In this document: positions 43,617 through 52,602 of the stretch, in pieces | How the letters are laid out: every line of letters begins with the position of its first letter | How positions within the stretch are numbered: position 1 is the stretch's first letter | Assembly (NCBI RefSeq): GCF_001665395.1 | Contig: NZ_LZSG01000042.1 | Span: 57,883 to 121,882 of the forward strand | Source: Mycobacterium sp. 1164966.3 | Lineage (GTDB): Bacteria > Actinomycetota > Actinomycetes > Mycobacteriales > Mycobacteriaceae | Direction of reading: 5' to 3' | DNA length: 64,000 nt | Program-made: the position numbers and the translations under genes | Notes under the pieces: generated by a model | Seen by the model: the letters and a program-made list of their open reading frames with translations, nothing else | Told to the model about the DNA's origin: nothing | Databases searched by the model: none

Positions 43617-43742
43617 TCAGCGCATCATCGGACTGACTTCCGCAGCTGATTTGATCGCCCCATCCAGGCTGTCCGCGACGCTGCCAAGACCGTCATCAAG
43701 CGACCGGATCTCGGTGTCGTTGTCCCGCCAGACCTCGCGCAT
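43617..43742 (-). CDS. Small ORF or gene remnant, 41 residues
   Basis: Reads MREVWRDNDTEIRSLDDGLG, SVADSLDGAIKSAAEVSPMMR. It is hydrophilic and helical; codon usage (GC at third positions, few rare codons) looks like that of real mycobacterial genes. There is no good ribosome site, and it ends 17 bp from the convergent lipoprotein gene. It could be the C-terminal scrap of a larger lost gene. Not recognised. Confidence 0.35.
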   Translation of the reverse strand: MREVWRDNDTEIRSLDDGLGSVADSLDGAIKSAAEVSPMMR

Positions 43743-43753
43743 CCCGCGACGGC

Positions 43754-43954
43754 CTAGTAGCTCGATACCAAAATCGAGACAGAGAAGTCGACGGGTGTGA
43801 TTCCTGCAGCGGATATGGTGAAGCCTTTGCCTGAGGGAACGGTACAGGTAACGCCACTGGGTGCCGACTTACAGGTGAATGGGCCGGTTGTGACGGTTTG
43901 GCCGTCTTCGATGTTCGGCATACCAGGCGGTGGGTTGCCGTTCAGGCCGCCCAT
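43754..43954 (-). pseudogene. C-terminal fragment of a secreted-protein gene
   Basis: The 66 codons include GPFTCKSAPSGVTCTVPSGKGFTISAAG, a cysteine-paired ending also seen in the lipoprotein at 43027 and in the secreted protein ending at 59351 (TITCDSEPAGMTCTDSSTGHFF in part). There is no signal peptide or start region; the fragment runs into the end of the PPOX gene. So its 5' part has been deleted. With the 43617-43742 scrap it accounts for the 342-bp gap. Confidence 0.65.
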
Positions 43955-44373
43955 GGGCCCACGCCACCGACCTTGTCGATCGTGATGTGAGTCAGGTATC
44001 CGGGAGGTGCGTCGGGCGGGGGGAATCCCGTGCCGGGGCCGAAGATAGTCGTGGCGATCTCGTCGAGCAGTGCGGGAGCACCGCCCTCCTCGACACGCGC
44101 CCTGCCCCTGATCGACAGATAGGGTGTCTGTGGCCCGCTGCGGTTGGTGGACACGATGGTCACCGCCACTCGGGGATCACGCCGGATGTTGCGGATCTTC
44201 TGATGCTCCTGCAGATGAGCGGTGACCAACTCATCACCGCCATCAGCGGTGCTCTGCACCGTCACCCAGACCAGGCTGACTTGCGGGCTGCCGTCGCGAT
44301 TGATCGTGACCAGCGTTGCGGGGTCGGAACCGATCAGTTGGCGTGCGACGTCGTTGAGTCTCACGATGTTCAT
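43942..44373 (-). CDS. PPOX-class F420-dependent oxidoreductase-like protein
   Basis: 143 residues. DPATLVTINRDGSPQVSLVWV and the split-barrel pattern (QKIRNIRRDPRVAVTIVSTN) fit the flavin/deazaflavin oxidoreductase FDOR-B group, many of which use F420H2 from Fgd1. Substrate unknown. ATG 44373 has AGGAG 7 nt upstream; ATG 44394 is an alternative. The 227 bp upstream up to 44600 hold only the next gene's -10 box; nothing else was recognised. Confidence 0.83.
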   Translation of the reverse strand: MNIVRLNDVARQLIGSDPATLVTINRDGSPQVSLVWVTVQSTADGGDELVTAHLQEHQKIRNIRRDPRVAVTIVSTNRSGPQTPYLSIRGRARVEEGGAPALLDEIATTIFGPGTGFPPPDAPPGYLTHITIDKVGGVGPWAA

Positions 44374-44587
44374 TGCGTTCTCCTGAGTCGTCATTTCGGA
44401 TGTCTTATCCATACGACGAACAAGCTGTGCGTAGACCGACAGCCCGCGACAAACCAACCGAGGCGGGCCTACCGACTCGGTTTCGCCGGTGCCGGACCAG
44501 CGGCGCGCAGAGGGGTCGGCAGTGCAAGCATCCCCGGCTGACCTACCAAGGTCGATGAAGCTTACGGCGGCCAACAGGTGAGGTCAG

Positions 44588-44593
44588 TACCAT
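44588..44593 (+). promoter_or_regulatory. -10 box TACCAT, leaderless layout
   Basis: TACCAT ends 7 nt before the GTG at 44601. Confidence 0.55.
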
Positions 44594-44600
44594 CGGTGCC

Positions 44601-45215
44601 GTGGCAAACTATGGCCCACCCGATGACTTCAACCGGCAGTCGACCCAACGGGTGCCGTGGGACCAATTTCAACCCGGCCAGCAACCGCCGCCGCCGAACG
44701 TTCCGCCGCCCACCCAGGAGGCGTACCAACCGCCACAACCGCAAGTTCCGTACGAGGGGTACCAGGCGCCAGAACCGGCCGACCCGGACGCCCAACCCTC
44801 ACCGTGGTACCGCAGGCCGCTGGGGCTGGCGCTGTGGGTTCTGCTTGTCCTGGTCCTGATTGCGCTGATCGTGTACGGCATCACCCAGCTGACGGAAGGG
44901 GGCGAAGGCACCCCCAGCACCTCGACGACGAGCACGACGACCACCACCGAGTCGACCACGGCCACCCCAACCACCACGACGCCCTCGGAGTCCACCACGC
45001 CACCGGAGTCGACGACCACCCCGCCTGCGGCACCGCCGCCACCGTCGGGAGCCCCGCCGCCCCCGCGCCGGCCCACCCAGCAACCGCCGCAGCAGCCGTC
45101 ACAGCAACCTTCGCCGGCGCCGTCGAAGCAACCACACAAACACCTGCCGCCGCTGCCGTCGGTGATAACGATTCCGGGGGTGCCGACCCCGATTACGCTG
45201 CCGCCTGCCCCCTAA
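44601..45215 (+). CDS. Thr/Pro-rich single-pass membrane protein
   Basis: 204 residues. A Pro/Gln-rich cytosolic N-terminus (1-75) is followed by WYRRPLG and one membrane helix (LALWVLLVLVLIALIVYGI, about 77-95), then an outer tail made almost only of Ser, Thr and Pro (STSTTSTTTTTESTTATPTT and further) ending in a small hydrophobic block. The tail is a likely substrate for O-mannosylation. It is built like the next gene's product and like the C-terminus of the Hsp70-like protein after that. Function unknown. Confidence 0.72.
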   Translation: MANYGPPDDFNRQSTQRVPWDQFQPGQQPPPPNVPPPTQEAYQPPQPQVPYEGYQAPEPADPDAQPSPWYRRPLGLALWVLLVLVLIALIVYGITQLTEGGEGTPSTSTTSTTTTTESTTATPTTTTPSESTTPPESTTTPPAAPPPPSGAPPPPRRPTQQPPQQPSQQPSPAPSKQPHKHLPPLPSVITIPGVPTPITLPPAP

Positions 45216-45287
45216 CAACCCGGTCGCGGCGAGGTCGCGTTTTGACGATCGACCGGTGCGCAATCACATCGCCACATTCCCAGGCGA

Positions 45288-45293
45288 TACGCT
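45288..45293 (+). promoter_or_regulatory. -10 box TACGCT, leaderless layout
   Basis: TACGCT ends 8 nt before the GTG at 45302. Confidence 0.5.
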
Positions 45294-45301
45294 CAGCGGC
45301 C

Positions 45302-45727
45302 GTGGCAAGGAACGACCCGTCGGACTACGGCGCCAACGACCCCGCGGCCCACGGCAACCTCGGCTATGCCGGCAACAGCGGCGCAGAGTTCGAGCCGGAA
45401 CCCGTCCCCGCCTGGCGCAAACCCGTAGGGTTGCTCGGAATCGGCCTACTCATCGCGGTGCTGATCGGGCTGATCATCTTCGGCGTCCTCGAGCTCATGC
45501 ATGGCCCGGGGTCGACGCCGGCGCCTACTACGTCGAGGCCCACGACCGCGACGACGACCGCCCACACCACCTCGTCGCCGACGACCACCACAACGACCCC
45601 AACGACGACGGCGACCACCACCACACCGCCGCCGGCGATAACCACCATCCCCACCGGCGTGGAAACCGACACCCCCACCACCGGCTCCTCGCAGCCGCAC
45701 CACCTGCCGCACCTACCGCACTTTTGA
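45302..45727 (+). CDS. Thr/Pro-rich single-pass membrane protein (paralogue)
   Basis: 141 residues. A polar N-terminus ends in AWRKPVG, followed by one helix (LLGIGLLIAVLIGLIIFGVLEL, about 45-66) and a Thr/Pro tail (TTTTTTPTTTATTTTPPPAI) ending His-rich (PHHLPHLPHF). The layout W-x-R/K-x-P-x-G then helix then Thr/Pro tail is the same as in the preceding gene. Start fixed by the -10 box. Function unknown. Confidence 0.68.
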   Translation: MARNDPSDYGANDPAAHGNLGYAGNSGAEFEPEPVPAWRKPVGLLGIGLLIAVLIGLIIFGVLELMHGPGSTPAPTTSRPTTATTTAHTTSSPTTTTTTPTTTATTTTPPPAITTIPTGVETDTPTTGSSQPHHLPHLPHF

Positions 45728-45812
45728 CAGGGCCGGTACCGGACCGACTAAACACTATGGTGAGGACCGTGAGCCGAATGCCGGCACTGAGACAAGCACG
45801 GGAGTATGCGAT

Positions 45813-47510
45813 ATGAGCGAGCCACTCGGGTTGTCGATCGGGGTGGCCAACCTGGTCGCGGTCCGCGCGGGTGGCACTCCGGTGACGCGTAGTTCGGTGC
45901 TGACCCTGTACGACGATCAGCCAACCGAAGTCGGCCTGCCGGAAGAGAACCCGAACCTGACCAAGCCCGGCCTGGTGATGCGCGGCTTCGTTGAGCGGGT
46001 CGGCGACCGGAACCCATTGGTGGCGGCCGACGGCACGAAGTACCTGGGCGACGCCCTGATGGTGGAAGCGCTCGAAGCGCTGGCGCGCACGGTCGGCTAT
46101 GGATCGCCGATCACCATCGCGGTCCCTGCGTATTGGTCCGAGGCCCAGTCCGCGGCAGTGCGCACTGAGTTCTTCGCCCAACCCGGACTGGCCGCCGAGG
46201 GCGTCACTCCGGTTTTGATCTCCGACGCCGCGGCCGGCCTCGCGGCGCTGCGGACCAAACCGGGATTTCCGAGGGACGGCGTTGTCGCACTGTGCGACTT
46301 CGGCGCCGGCGGCACCAGCGTCACCTTGATCAATGCCAGTTCGAATTTTCAGCAGATCGGCCCCTCCGTTCGATACAGCAACTTTTCCGGCGAGTCGATC
46401 GATCAGCTGATCGCCAACTACGTGCGGTCCGGCGGCCAGGACGCCGCCACCAGTACCAATGTCGCGGCCGCCGGCCGCCCGGCACCGCCCACCCTGCTCG
46501 GCGAATGCCGGCGCGCCAAGGAACAACTGTCGAGCGGCACGACGGCCACCATCGCGACGGGCCAGGGCGCGGATTTCCGGCTGTCCCGCACAGAACTCGA
46601 GCACCTGATCTCCGCCCCCCTGGACCAATTCCTGGCCACTCTCGCGGAGGTATTGCAGCGCAATGGAATTCCGCACGCCGGTCTGGCGGCTGTGGCAGTC
46701 CTCGGCGGCGGCGCCAGCATTCCGCTGATCACTGCCCGCCTCTCGGAACGCCTGCGGGTCCCAGTTCTCACCACCCTCGAACCCATGTTCAGCGCCGCCA
46801 TCGGAGCGGCGGCACTCGGCTCGCAGCATTTGTCGGCGGGCGCGGCAACCGCAGCAGGCGCCGCCGTGGAACTTCCGACCGAGCTGGTCGGCACGCCGGA
46901 AACGACAGCATTGCGCAACCAGGACGCCGACACCGACAAGCCCACCTACGCCCTGGCCTGGTCACAGGACTCGGCCACCGGCGAAGAGCCGATCCCCTAC
47001 ACCGGTCCAGAACACTCCGGCGGCTACGGCGTGGAGCCAACCGCACAGGCCACCGGACCCGAGGACCGGCACACCGCCGAACCCGGACCGCTGCCGTGGT
47101 ACAAGCGCACTGCGCTGGTCGTCAGCGTGGCCGCTGCTCTTGCGGCCGTGCTCCTGGCGGTCGTGCTGGCCCTCACCGTCGGTCACGGCAAGACCACGCC
47201 CAAAGAACCGGCGCCATCACAAACGCCGCAAACCGTGACCATCACCGGGCCGAACAACAGCCCCACCACGACGGTTATCCAGCCGCCGCCTGCAAGCAGT
47301 CAGCCACCGGCGACCACGACCGCCCAGCCCCCGCCCACGACCACCGCGGCGACCACCACAACGCAACCGCCCACCACCACGACCACTCAGCGCACGACGT
47401 CCTCTCAGGCGACGACCACGTCCTCTCAGGCCCCGTCCAGCAGCACGCAACGAACGACGACGGCACCCCCCACGCCGCCGACCCGTCGTCCGTTCGGGCC
47501 CGCGGGCTGA
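45813..47510 (+). CDS. Membrane-tethered Hsp70-like ATPase without substrate domain
   Basis: 565 residues. An actin/Hsp70-type nucleotide domain (1-345) has phosphate-1-like LSIGVANLVAV, phosphate-2 LCDFGAGGTSVTLI near residue 160 and adenosine-loop VLGGGASIPLITARL. Compared with DnaK, phosphate 1 lost the Asp (IDLGTT to LSIGVA). Instead of a peptide-binding domain there is a linker, WYKRTALVVSVAAALAAVLL membrane helix (about 430-453) and an outer Thr/Pro tail. The H37Rv relative is of the Rv0312 type. It may be a signalling or scaffold ATPase rather than a folding chaperone; this is inference. Confidence 0.78.
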   Translation: MSEPLGLSIGVANLVAVRAGGTPVTRSSVLTLYDDQPTEVGLPEENPNLTKPGLVMRGFVERVGDRNPLVAADGTKYLGDALMVEALEALARTVGYGSPITIAVPAYWSEAQSAAVRTEFFAQPGLAAEGVTPVLISDAAAGLAALRTKPGFPRDGVVALCDFGAGGTSVTLINASSNFQQIGPSVRYSNFSGESIDQLIANYVRSGGQDAATSTNVAAAGRPAPPTLLGECRRAKEQLSSGTTATIATGQGADFRLSRTELEHLISAPLDQFLATLAEVLQRNGIPHAGLAAVAVLGGGASIPLITARLSERLRVPVLTTLEPMFSAAIGAAALGSQHLSAGAATAAGAAVELPTELVGTPETTALRNQDADTDKPTYALAWSQDSATGEEPIPYTGPEHSGGYGVEPTAQATGPEDRHTAEPGPLPWYKRTALVVSVAAALAAVLLAVVLALTVGHGKTTPKEPAPSQTPQTVTITGPNNSPTTTVIQPPPASSQPPATTTAQPPPTTTAATTTTQPPTTTTTQRTTSSQATTTSSQAPSSSTQRTTTAPPTPPTRRPFGPAG

Positions 47511-47564
47511 GGCGGCAGTCGCCACATCACCGGACCCGGAGAACTGAGGCCGGACCAGCGCGCT

Positions 47565-47570
47565 TACCGT
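47565..47570 (+). promoter_or_regulatory. -10 box TACCGT, leaderless layout
   Basis: TACCGT ends 6 nt before the GTG at 47577. Confidence 0.5.
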
Positions 47571-47576
47571 GCATCC

Positions 47577-48230
47577 GTGGGAATTTCTCTGGATCCACGT
47601 GCATGGATGGGACTCGCGTCGGGCTTGGCGCAGTTCTGGCTTCGCACCAATATCAGGACCCAGCAACAGCTTCTGAACCTGCTGAAGGACCCGCCAGACG
47701 ATTCGCCGCCCCCGCTGCCCGTCGCCCAAGAGGCCCCACGGTCGCAGTCGCTCGGCGACAAAATGCGCGGGTTGCTCGACCGTGCGCTGGACCAGAGCAC
47801 CAAGGGCAGTCAGGTCGAGCTCTTCCACCACATCCTCGACCAGCTGGTCGCCGACGAGGCGCGAATCATCGGGGCCCTGTCCGACGGATCGGCATCGCCG
47901 GCGATGAACGTCTACGACTGGACGCGCCGCCGCACACCCGGGCGGGCTGTGCTGGAGAACGCCGCTCTCATCGGCCGCACGGCCAACGTCGCCCTGCCGG
48001 AAATGGTCCCCACGTACATCAGCCACCTGCTGTCGCTCGGCTTGGTGGAGATCGGCCCGGAGGACCCGGACCTGAAGGACGAGTACGAGATCCTGAGTGC
48101 CGAACCCACCGTTTTGCGGTCCATCGAGAGCGCCTCCCGCGGGCCGCTGCCCGCCAAGGTAGAGAAGCTGACGTTGACGTTGTCTCCGCTGGGCCAGTCG
48201 CTGTGGGCTGCGACGATGCAAGAGGACTGA
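47577..48230 (+). CDS. Abi-alpha-like (DUF4393) protein
   Basis: 217 residues. The second half (VELFHHILDQLVADEARIIGAL, then LISHLLSLGLVEI-like winged part and LTLTLSPLGQSLWAAT) resembles the Abi-alpha/DUF4393 domain, found in some abortive-infection proteins and in many housekeeping contexts. No membrane segment. It precedes a DUF445 membrane protein by 2 nt, so the pair is one operon. A phage-defence role is not supported by context. Function unknown. Confidence 0.6.
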   Translation: MGISLDPRAWMGLASGLAQFWLRTNIRTQQQLLNLLKDPPDDSPPPLPVAQEAPRSQSLGDKMRGLLDRALDQSTKGSQVELFHHILDQLVADEARIIGALSDGSASPAMNVYDWTRRRTPGRAVLENAALIGRTANVALPEMVPTYISHLLSLGLVEIGPEDPDLKDEYEILSAEPTVLRSIESASRGPLPAKVEKLTLTLSPLGQSLWAATMQED

Positions 48231-48232
48231 CC

Positions 48233-49495
48233 ATGACGAGTGCTGTGGTCGCGTTGCAGACCTGGAACGAGATCAAGCACGACGTCGGCGCCAACTGGCT
48301 TATCTACCTGTCAATGCCGCTGGTGGCGGCATTCGTCGGGTGGAGCACGAAGATCGTGGCGCTGGAGATGGTCTATCGCCCGCTCGAGTTCAAGGGCATC
48401 GGGCCCTTCGGCTGGCAGGGCATCGTGCCCAGGCGCGCCGGAAAGGTCGGATCCAAGACCATCGACTTGCTGACGTCGAACCTGCTCAAACCCGAGGAGC
48501 TGCTGGACCGGATCGATGCCGGCGAAGCCGTGGACGCCTTGCGCGATCCGCTGGTGCAGTCGGTCGACGAGATCTCGCGCGACCTCGCCGAGGAGATCCG
48601 GCCCGGCTTGTGGGATTCGTTGCCCGAGGCCGCCCGCAAGGCCATCCAGGCCCGGATTCAGGCGCAAGCTCCGCGGTTGATCGAAAACCTGCTCACGGAG
48701 ATGAAGGCCGATCTGACCCGCTACGTCGACCTGCAGTTCCTTGCCGTCACCACCTTGGTGCGCAACAAGGAGAAACTCGTCAAGCTGATGCGCGGCGTGA
48801 CCGACGACGCGATGGCGTTCGTCCGGCGCAGCGGAATCTACTTCGGCCTGGGCATCGGCCTGGTCCAGATGGTCGCGTGGGCGCTGTTCAAGAACCCGTG
48901 GATCATGCCGGCATTCGGCTTCACGGTCGGCTTCATCAGCGACTACATCGCGTTGAACATGCTGTTCCGGCCGATACATCAGCGGAAGATCCTCGGCCTG
49001 TTCCCCTTCCAGGGTCTGCTCCACGCTCAGCGCGACAAGATCACCCGCGACTACGCCAAGATCTTGGCCGACGACCTGTTCGCGCCCGAGATCCTGTTCG
49101 ACGGCGTGATCAAGGGTCCGGGCGCCGACAAGCTGTTTGCCCTGGTTGCCAAGGAAGTCGACGAGGCGATCGACGCGCAGACCGGTCCCGCGCGGCCGCT
49201 GATCACGCTGACCGTCGGCACCCAGCGCTATCGCGAACTCAAGGACAGGGTGGTGAACCTGGTTCTCGAGCGCCTGCCGTCGACACTGCTCGAAGCGCAG
49301 CACTACGCGACCACGGTGATCGATCTGGAGAAGACGATTGTCGAGAAGATGAGCGAGCTCACGCACGAGCAGTACGAATCGATCCTGCGTCCGGTGTTCA
49401 AAGACGACGAGCCGCTGATGATCGCGGTCGGGGCCGTCCTCGGTGGCGTCGTGGGCGAGATTCAAGTGCAACTGATCGAGCTGTTGGGCCGCTGA
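48233..49495 (+). CDS. DUF445-family membrane protein
   Basis: 420 residues. An N-terminal membrane helix (WLIYLSMPLVAAFVGWSTKIVALEMVYRPLEF in part) and a central pair (FGLGIGLVQMVAWALF and MPAFGFTVGFISDYIALNML) each precede a similar block ending R-P-x-E/H; this internal duplication with long amphipathic helices between is typical of DUF445. ATG 48233 follows AGAGGA. Two nt after the Abi-alpha-like stop. Function unknown. Confidence 0.78.
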   Translation: MTSAVVALQTWNEIKHDVGANWLIYLSMPLVAAFVGWSTKIVALEMVYRPLEFKGIGPFGWQGIVPRRAGKVGSKTIDLLTSNLLKPEELLDRIDAGEAVDALRDPLVQSVDEISRDLAEEIRPGLWDSLPEAARKAIQARIQAQAPRLIENLLTEMKADLTRYVDLQFLAVTTLVRNKEKLVKLMRGVTDDAMAFVRRSGIYFGLGIGLVQMVAWALFKNPWIMPAFGFTVGFISDYIALNMLFRPIHQRKILGLFPFQGLLHAQRDKITRDYAKILADDLFAPEILFDGVIKGPGADKLFALVAKEVDEAIDAQTGPARPLITLTVGTQRYRELKDRVVNLVLERLPSTLLEAQHYATTVIDLEKTIVEKMSELTHEQYESILRPVFKDDEPLMIAVGAVLGGVVGEIQVQLIELLGR

Positions 49496-49622
49496 CGGCT
49501 GCCGCCGCGGTCGGCAACTTAGGGCAGCCTTTCTCGCGTGGAAAACCCCACAGATGTCACTATTGGCAGGTTAAGCAGCCAGCTAGTACAGGCGTGTAAC
49601 TAAAGCATTTGGGGAGATCTCC

Positions 49623-52562
49623 GTGGATCAGACGCTCATCAGATTGATCCTGGGCCTGGGCATGACCGCGCTGGTGGGCCTGTTGGCGCTGAAGCGCGTC
49701 TGGTGGTTGTACAAGCTCGTCACGGCGGGCCAGCCGGCACCGGGGCGCACCGACGATCTCGGCAGCCGGGTCTGGGCCGAGGTCTCCGAGGTGTTCGGCC
49801 AGCGCAAGCTGTTGAAGTGGTCGCTGCCGGGCCTGGCGCACTTCTTCACCATGTGGGGCTTCTTCATCCTGCTGACGGTCTACATCGAGGCATACGGCGT
49901 GGTGTTCCAGCCGAACTTCCATATCCCGATCATCGGCCGCTGGGACGCGCTGGGCTTCCTGCAGGACTTCTTCGCGCTGGCCGTGCTGACCGGCATCGTC
50001 ACCTTCGCGATCATCCGGATGCGCAGCGAGCCAGAGGAATACGGCCGGCAGTCCCGGTTCTACGGTTCACACACCGGCGGCGCGTGGCTGATCCTGTTCA
50101 TGATCTTCAACGTCATCTGGACCTACGCCATCTTCCGCGGGGCGTCGGTGAACGCCCTGAAGGACGAATTCCCTTACGGCAAAGGCGCATTCTTCAGCCA
50201 CACGATGGGTCACCTGATGGCCGGTCTGGGTCAGCACACCAACGAGATCATCGAGACCGTAGCGCTGATGCTGCACATCGGCGTCATGCTGGCCTTCCTG
50301 CTGATCGTGTTGCACTCCAAGCACCTGCACATCTTCCTGGCGCCGATCAACGTCGTCTTCAAGCGCCTGCCCGACGGGCTGGGCCCGCTGCTTCCGGTCG
50401 AGGCGGACGGCAAGCCGATCGACTTCGAAAACCCGCCCGACGACGCCGAATTCGGGCGCGGCAAGATCGAGGACTTCACCTGGAAAGGCATGCTCGACTT
50501 CGCCACCTGCACCGAATGTGGCCGCTGCCAATCGCAATGCCCGGCGTGGAATACCGGCAAGCCGCTGTCGCCCAAGCTCGTCATCATGGACCTGCGCGAC
50601 CACTGGATGGCCAAGGCGCCCTACATCCTCGGCGAGAAGGAAACTCCCCTCGAAAGCACTCCCGAAGGCGGACTCGGTGACGACCTGCGCGGCGAAAAGC
50701 ACGCCGAGGAGCACCACGTCCCCGAGTCGGGCTTCGGCCGCGTACTCGGCTCCGGGCCGGAGCAGGCCAGCCGCCCGTTGGTCGGCACCGTCGAGCAGGG
50801 CGGCGTGATCGACCCCGACGTGTTGTGGTCATGCGTCACCTGCGGGGCGTGCGTGGAGCAGTGTCCCGTCGACATCGAGCACGTCGACCACATCGTCGAT
50901 ATGCGGCGCTATCAGGTGATGATGGAGTCCGAATTTCCCTCCGAGCTGTCGGTGCTGTTCAAGAACCTGGAGAACAAAGCCAACCCGTGGGGCCAGAACG
51001 CCTCCGACCGGACCAACTGGATCGACGAGGTCGACTTCGACGTCCCGGTCTACGGCGAAGACGTGGACAGCTTCGACGGCTACGAGTACCTGTTCTGGGT
51101 GGGTTGCGCGGGCGCCTACGACGACAAGGCCAAGAAGACCACCAAAGCTGTCGCGGAACTGCTTTCCATCGCCGGCGTCAAATACCTGGTGCTGGGCGCC
51201 GGGGAAACCTGCAACGGCGACTCGGCGCGTCGGTCCGGCAACGAATTCCTGTTCCAGCAACTCGCTCAGCAGGCGGTCGAGACCCTGGACGGGGTGTTCG
51301 AGGGCGTGGAAACCGTCGACCGCAAGATCGTCGTCACCTGCCCGCACTGCTTCAACACCATCGGCAAGGAATACCGCCAACTGGGCGCCAACTTCACTGT
51401 GCTGCACCACACGCAGCTGCTCAACCGGCTGATCCGGGACAAGCGGCTGGTCCCGGTTACCCCGGTCTCCCAGGACATCACCTACCACGACCCGTGCTAC
51501 CTGGGCCGGCACAACAAGGTCTACGAGGCGCCGCGCGAGCTGATCGGAGCGGCCGGGGCGAACCTGACCGAAATGCCGCGCCACGCCGAACGCAGCTTCT
51601 GCTGCGGGGCCGGCGGCGCCCGGATGTGGATGGAAGAGCACATCGGCAAGCGGATCAACCACGAACGCGTGGACGAGGCGCTGGCCACCGGCGCTGCCAC
51701 GATCGCCACCGGCTGCCCGTTCTGCCGGGTGATGGTCACCGACGGTGTGAACGACCGCGCCGAAGAGGCGGGCCGCAGCGGCGTCGAGGTGCTCGACGTG
51801 GCCCAGGTGCTGCTCGGGTCGCTGGACCGCGACCAGGTGAAGCTGCCGGAAAAGGGCACGGCCGCCAAGGAGGCCTCGGCGCGGGCCGCGACCGCCGAGA
51901 AGACCGAGAAGGCCGAGCCGAAGGCCGCCGCGCCGGCCGCACCGGCTGAGGCCGCCGAAGAGGCCAAAGCACCCGAAGCACCCGCCGCAAAGCCAGCCGC
52001 GGCCGCGCCGGTCAAGGGACTGGGCCTGGCCGGCGGGGCCAAGAAGCCCGGCGCCAAGAAGCCCGGCGCCAAGAAGGCCGCGGCTCCGGCAGCCGAGAAA
52101 CCGGCCGCTGAGACCGCCGAAGAGACCAAAGCGCCCGAAGCCGCCGCTCCAGCGGCACCGGCTGCACCGGCTAAGGGGCTGGGCCTGGCCGCGGGCGCCA
52201 AGCGGCCCGGTACCAAGAAAGCCGGCGCCAAGCCCGCCGCAGCACCGGCGGCGGAAAAGCCGGCCGAGCCTGAGGCGACCGAGGCGCCAGCTGAATCGGC
52301 CAAACCCGCTGCGCCGGTCAAGGGTCTGGGCATCGCCGCCGGCGCCAAGCGGCCGGGCGCGAAGAAAGCCGCGCCCAAACCGCAAGCGACCCCAACGGCT
52401 GAGGCGCCGGCCAAGGCCGCCGAGCCGGAGGCTGAAGCGAAGCCGGAAGCAAAGCCGGAGCCCGAGCCGTCGTCGGAAACAGACGGTGAGTCGACACCTC
52501 CGGCCGCGCCGGTAAAGGGGCTGGGCATCGCCCGCGGAGCCCGTCCGCCAGGTAAACGCTGA
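49623..52562 (+). CDS. etfD: EtfD: membrane Fe-S oxidoreductase for ETF
   Basis: 979 residues. Five or six N-terminal membrane helices (1-250, nitrate-reductase-gamma-like, with His ligands for haem) are followed by a 4Fe-4S pair (CTECGRCQSQCP near 294, CVTCGACVEQCP near 404), then two cysteine-rich CCG-type domains (CPHCFNTI; FCCGAGGARMW near 659; CPFC). The last 230 residues are an Ala/Lys/Pro/Glu tail with four KGLG(L/I)A repeats. The H37Rv counterpart Rv0338c passes electrons from ETF to menaquinone during beta-oxidation. About 100 residues longer than I recall for Rv0338c, due to the tail. GGGGAG precedes GTG 49623. Confidence 0.92.
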   Translation: MDQTLIRLILGLGMTALVGLLALKRVWWLYKLVTAGQPAPGRTDDLGSRVWAEVSEVFGQRKLLKWSLPGLAHFFTMWGFFILLTVYIEAYGVVFQPNFHIPIIGRWDALGFLQDFFALAVLTGIVTFAIIRMRSEPEEYGRQSRFYGSHTGGAWLILFMIFNVIWTYAIFRGASVNALKDEFPYGKGAFFSHTMGHLMAGLGQHTNEIIETVALMLHIGVMLAFLLIVLHSKHLHIFLAPINVVFKRLPDGLGPLLPVEADGKPIDFENPPDDAEFGRGKIEDFTWKGMLDFATCTECGRCQSQCPAWNTGKPLSPKLVIMDLRDHWMAKAPYILGEKETPLESTPEGGLGDDLRGEKHAEEHHVPESGFGRVLGSGPEQASRPLVGTVEQGGVIDPDVLWSCVTCGACVEQCPVDIEHVDHIVDMRRYQVMMESEFPSELSVLFKNLENKANPWGQNASDRTNWIDEVDFDVPVYGEDVDSFDGYEYLFWVGCAGAYDDKAKKTTKAVAELLSIAGVKYLVLGAGETCNGDSARRSGNEFLFQQLAQQAVETLDGVFEGVETVDRKIVVTCPHCFNTIGKEYRQLGANFTVLHHTQLLNRLIRDKRLVPVTPVSQDITYHDPCYLGRHNKVYEAPRELIGAAGANLTEMPRHAERSFCCGAGGARMWMEEHIGKRINHERVDEALATGAATIATGCPFCRVMVTDGVNDRAEEAGRSGVEVLDVAQVLLGSLDRDQVKLPEKGTAAKEASARAATAEKTEKAEPKAAAPAAPAEAAEEAKAPEAPAAKPAAAAPVKGLGLAGGAKKPGAKKPGAKKAAAPAAEKPAAETAEETKAPEAAAPAAPAAPAKGLGLAAGAKRPGTKKAGAKPAAAPAAEKPAEPEATEAPAESAKPAAPVKGLGIAAGAKRPGAKKAAPKPQATPTAEAPAKAAEPEAEAKPEAKPEPEPSSETDGESTPPAAPVKGLGIARGARPPGKR

Positions 52563-52602
52563 TCACGACTTAGCTGTGTTTCTTTAAGGTCAGCAAATAT
52601 CA

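Noticed and set aside
46292..48232. A long open frame running through the Hsp70-like and Abi-alpha-like genes into the DUF445 gene
   Set aside because: Over this stretch it is the +1/+2 shadow of two well supported genes in GC-rich DNA; its Arg-rich translation has no family similarity. The frame is real only from ATG 48233.
47577..49495. Abi-alpha-like plus DUF445 pair as a phage-defence system
   Set aside because: The resemblance to Abi-alpha is weak, the neighbours are housekeeping genes, and nothing else of a defence island is present.
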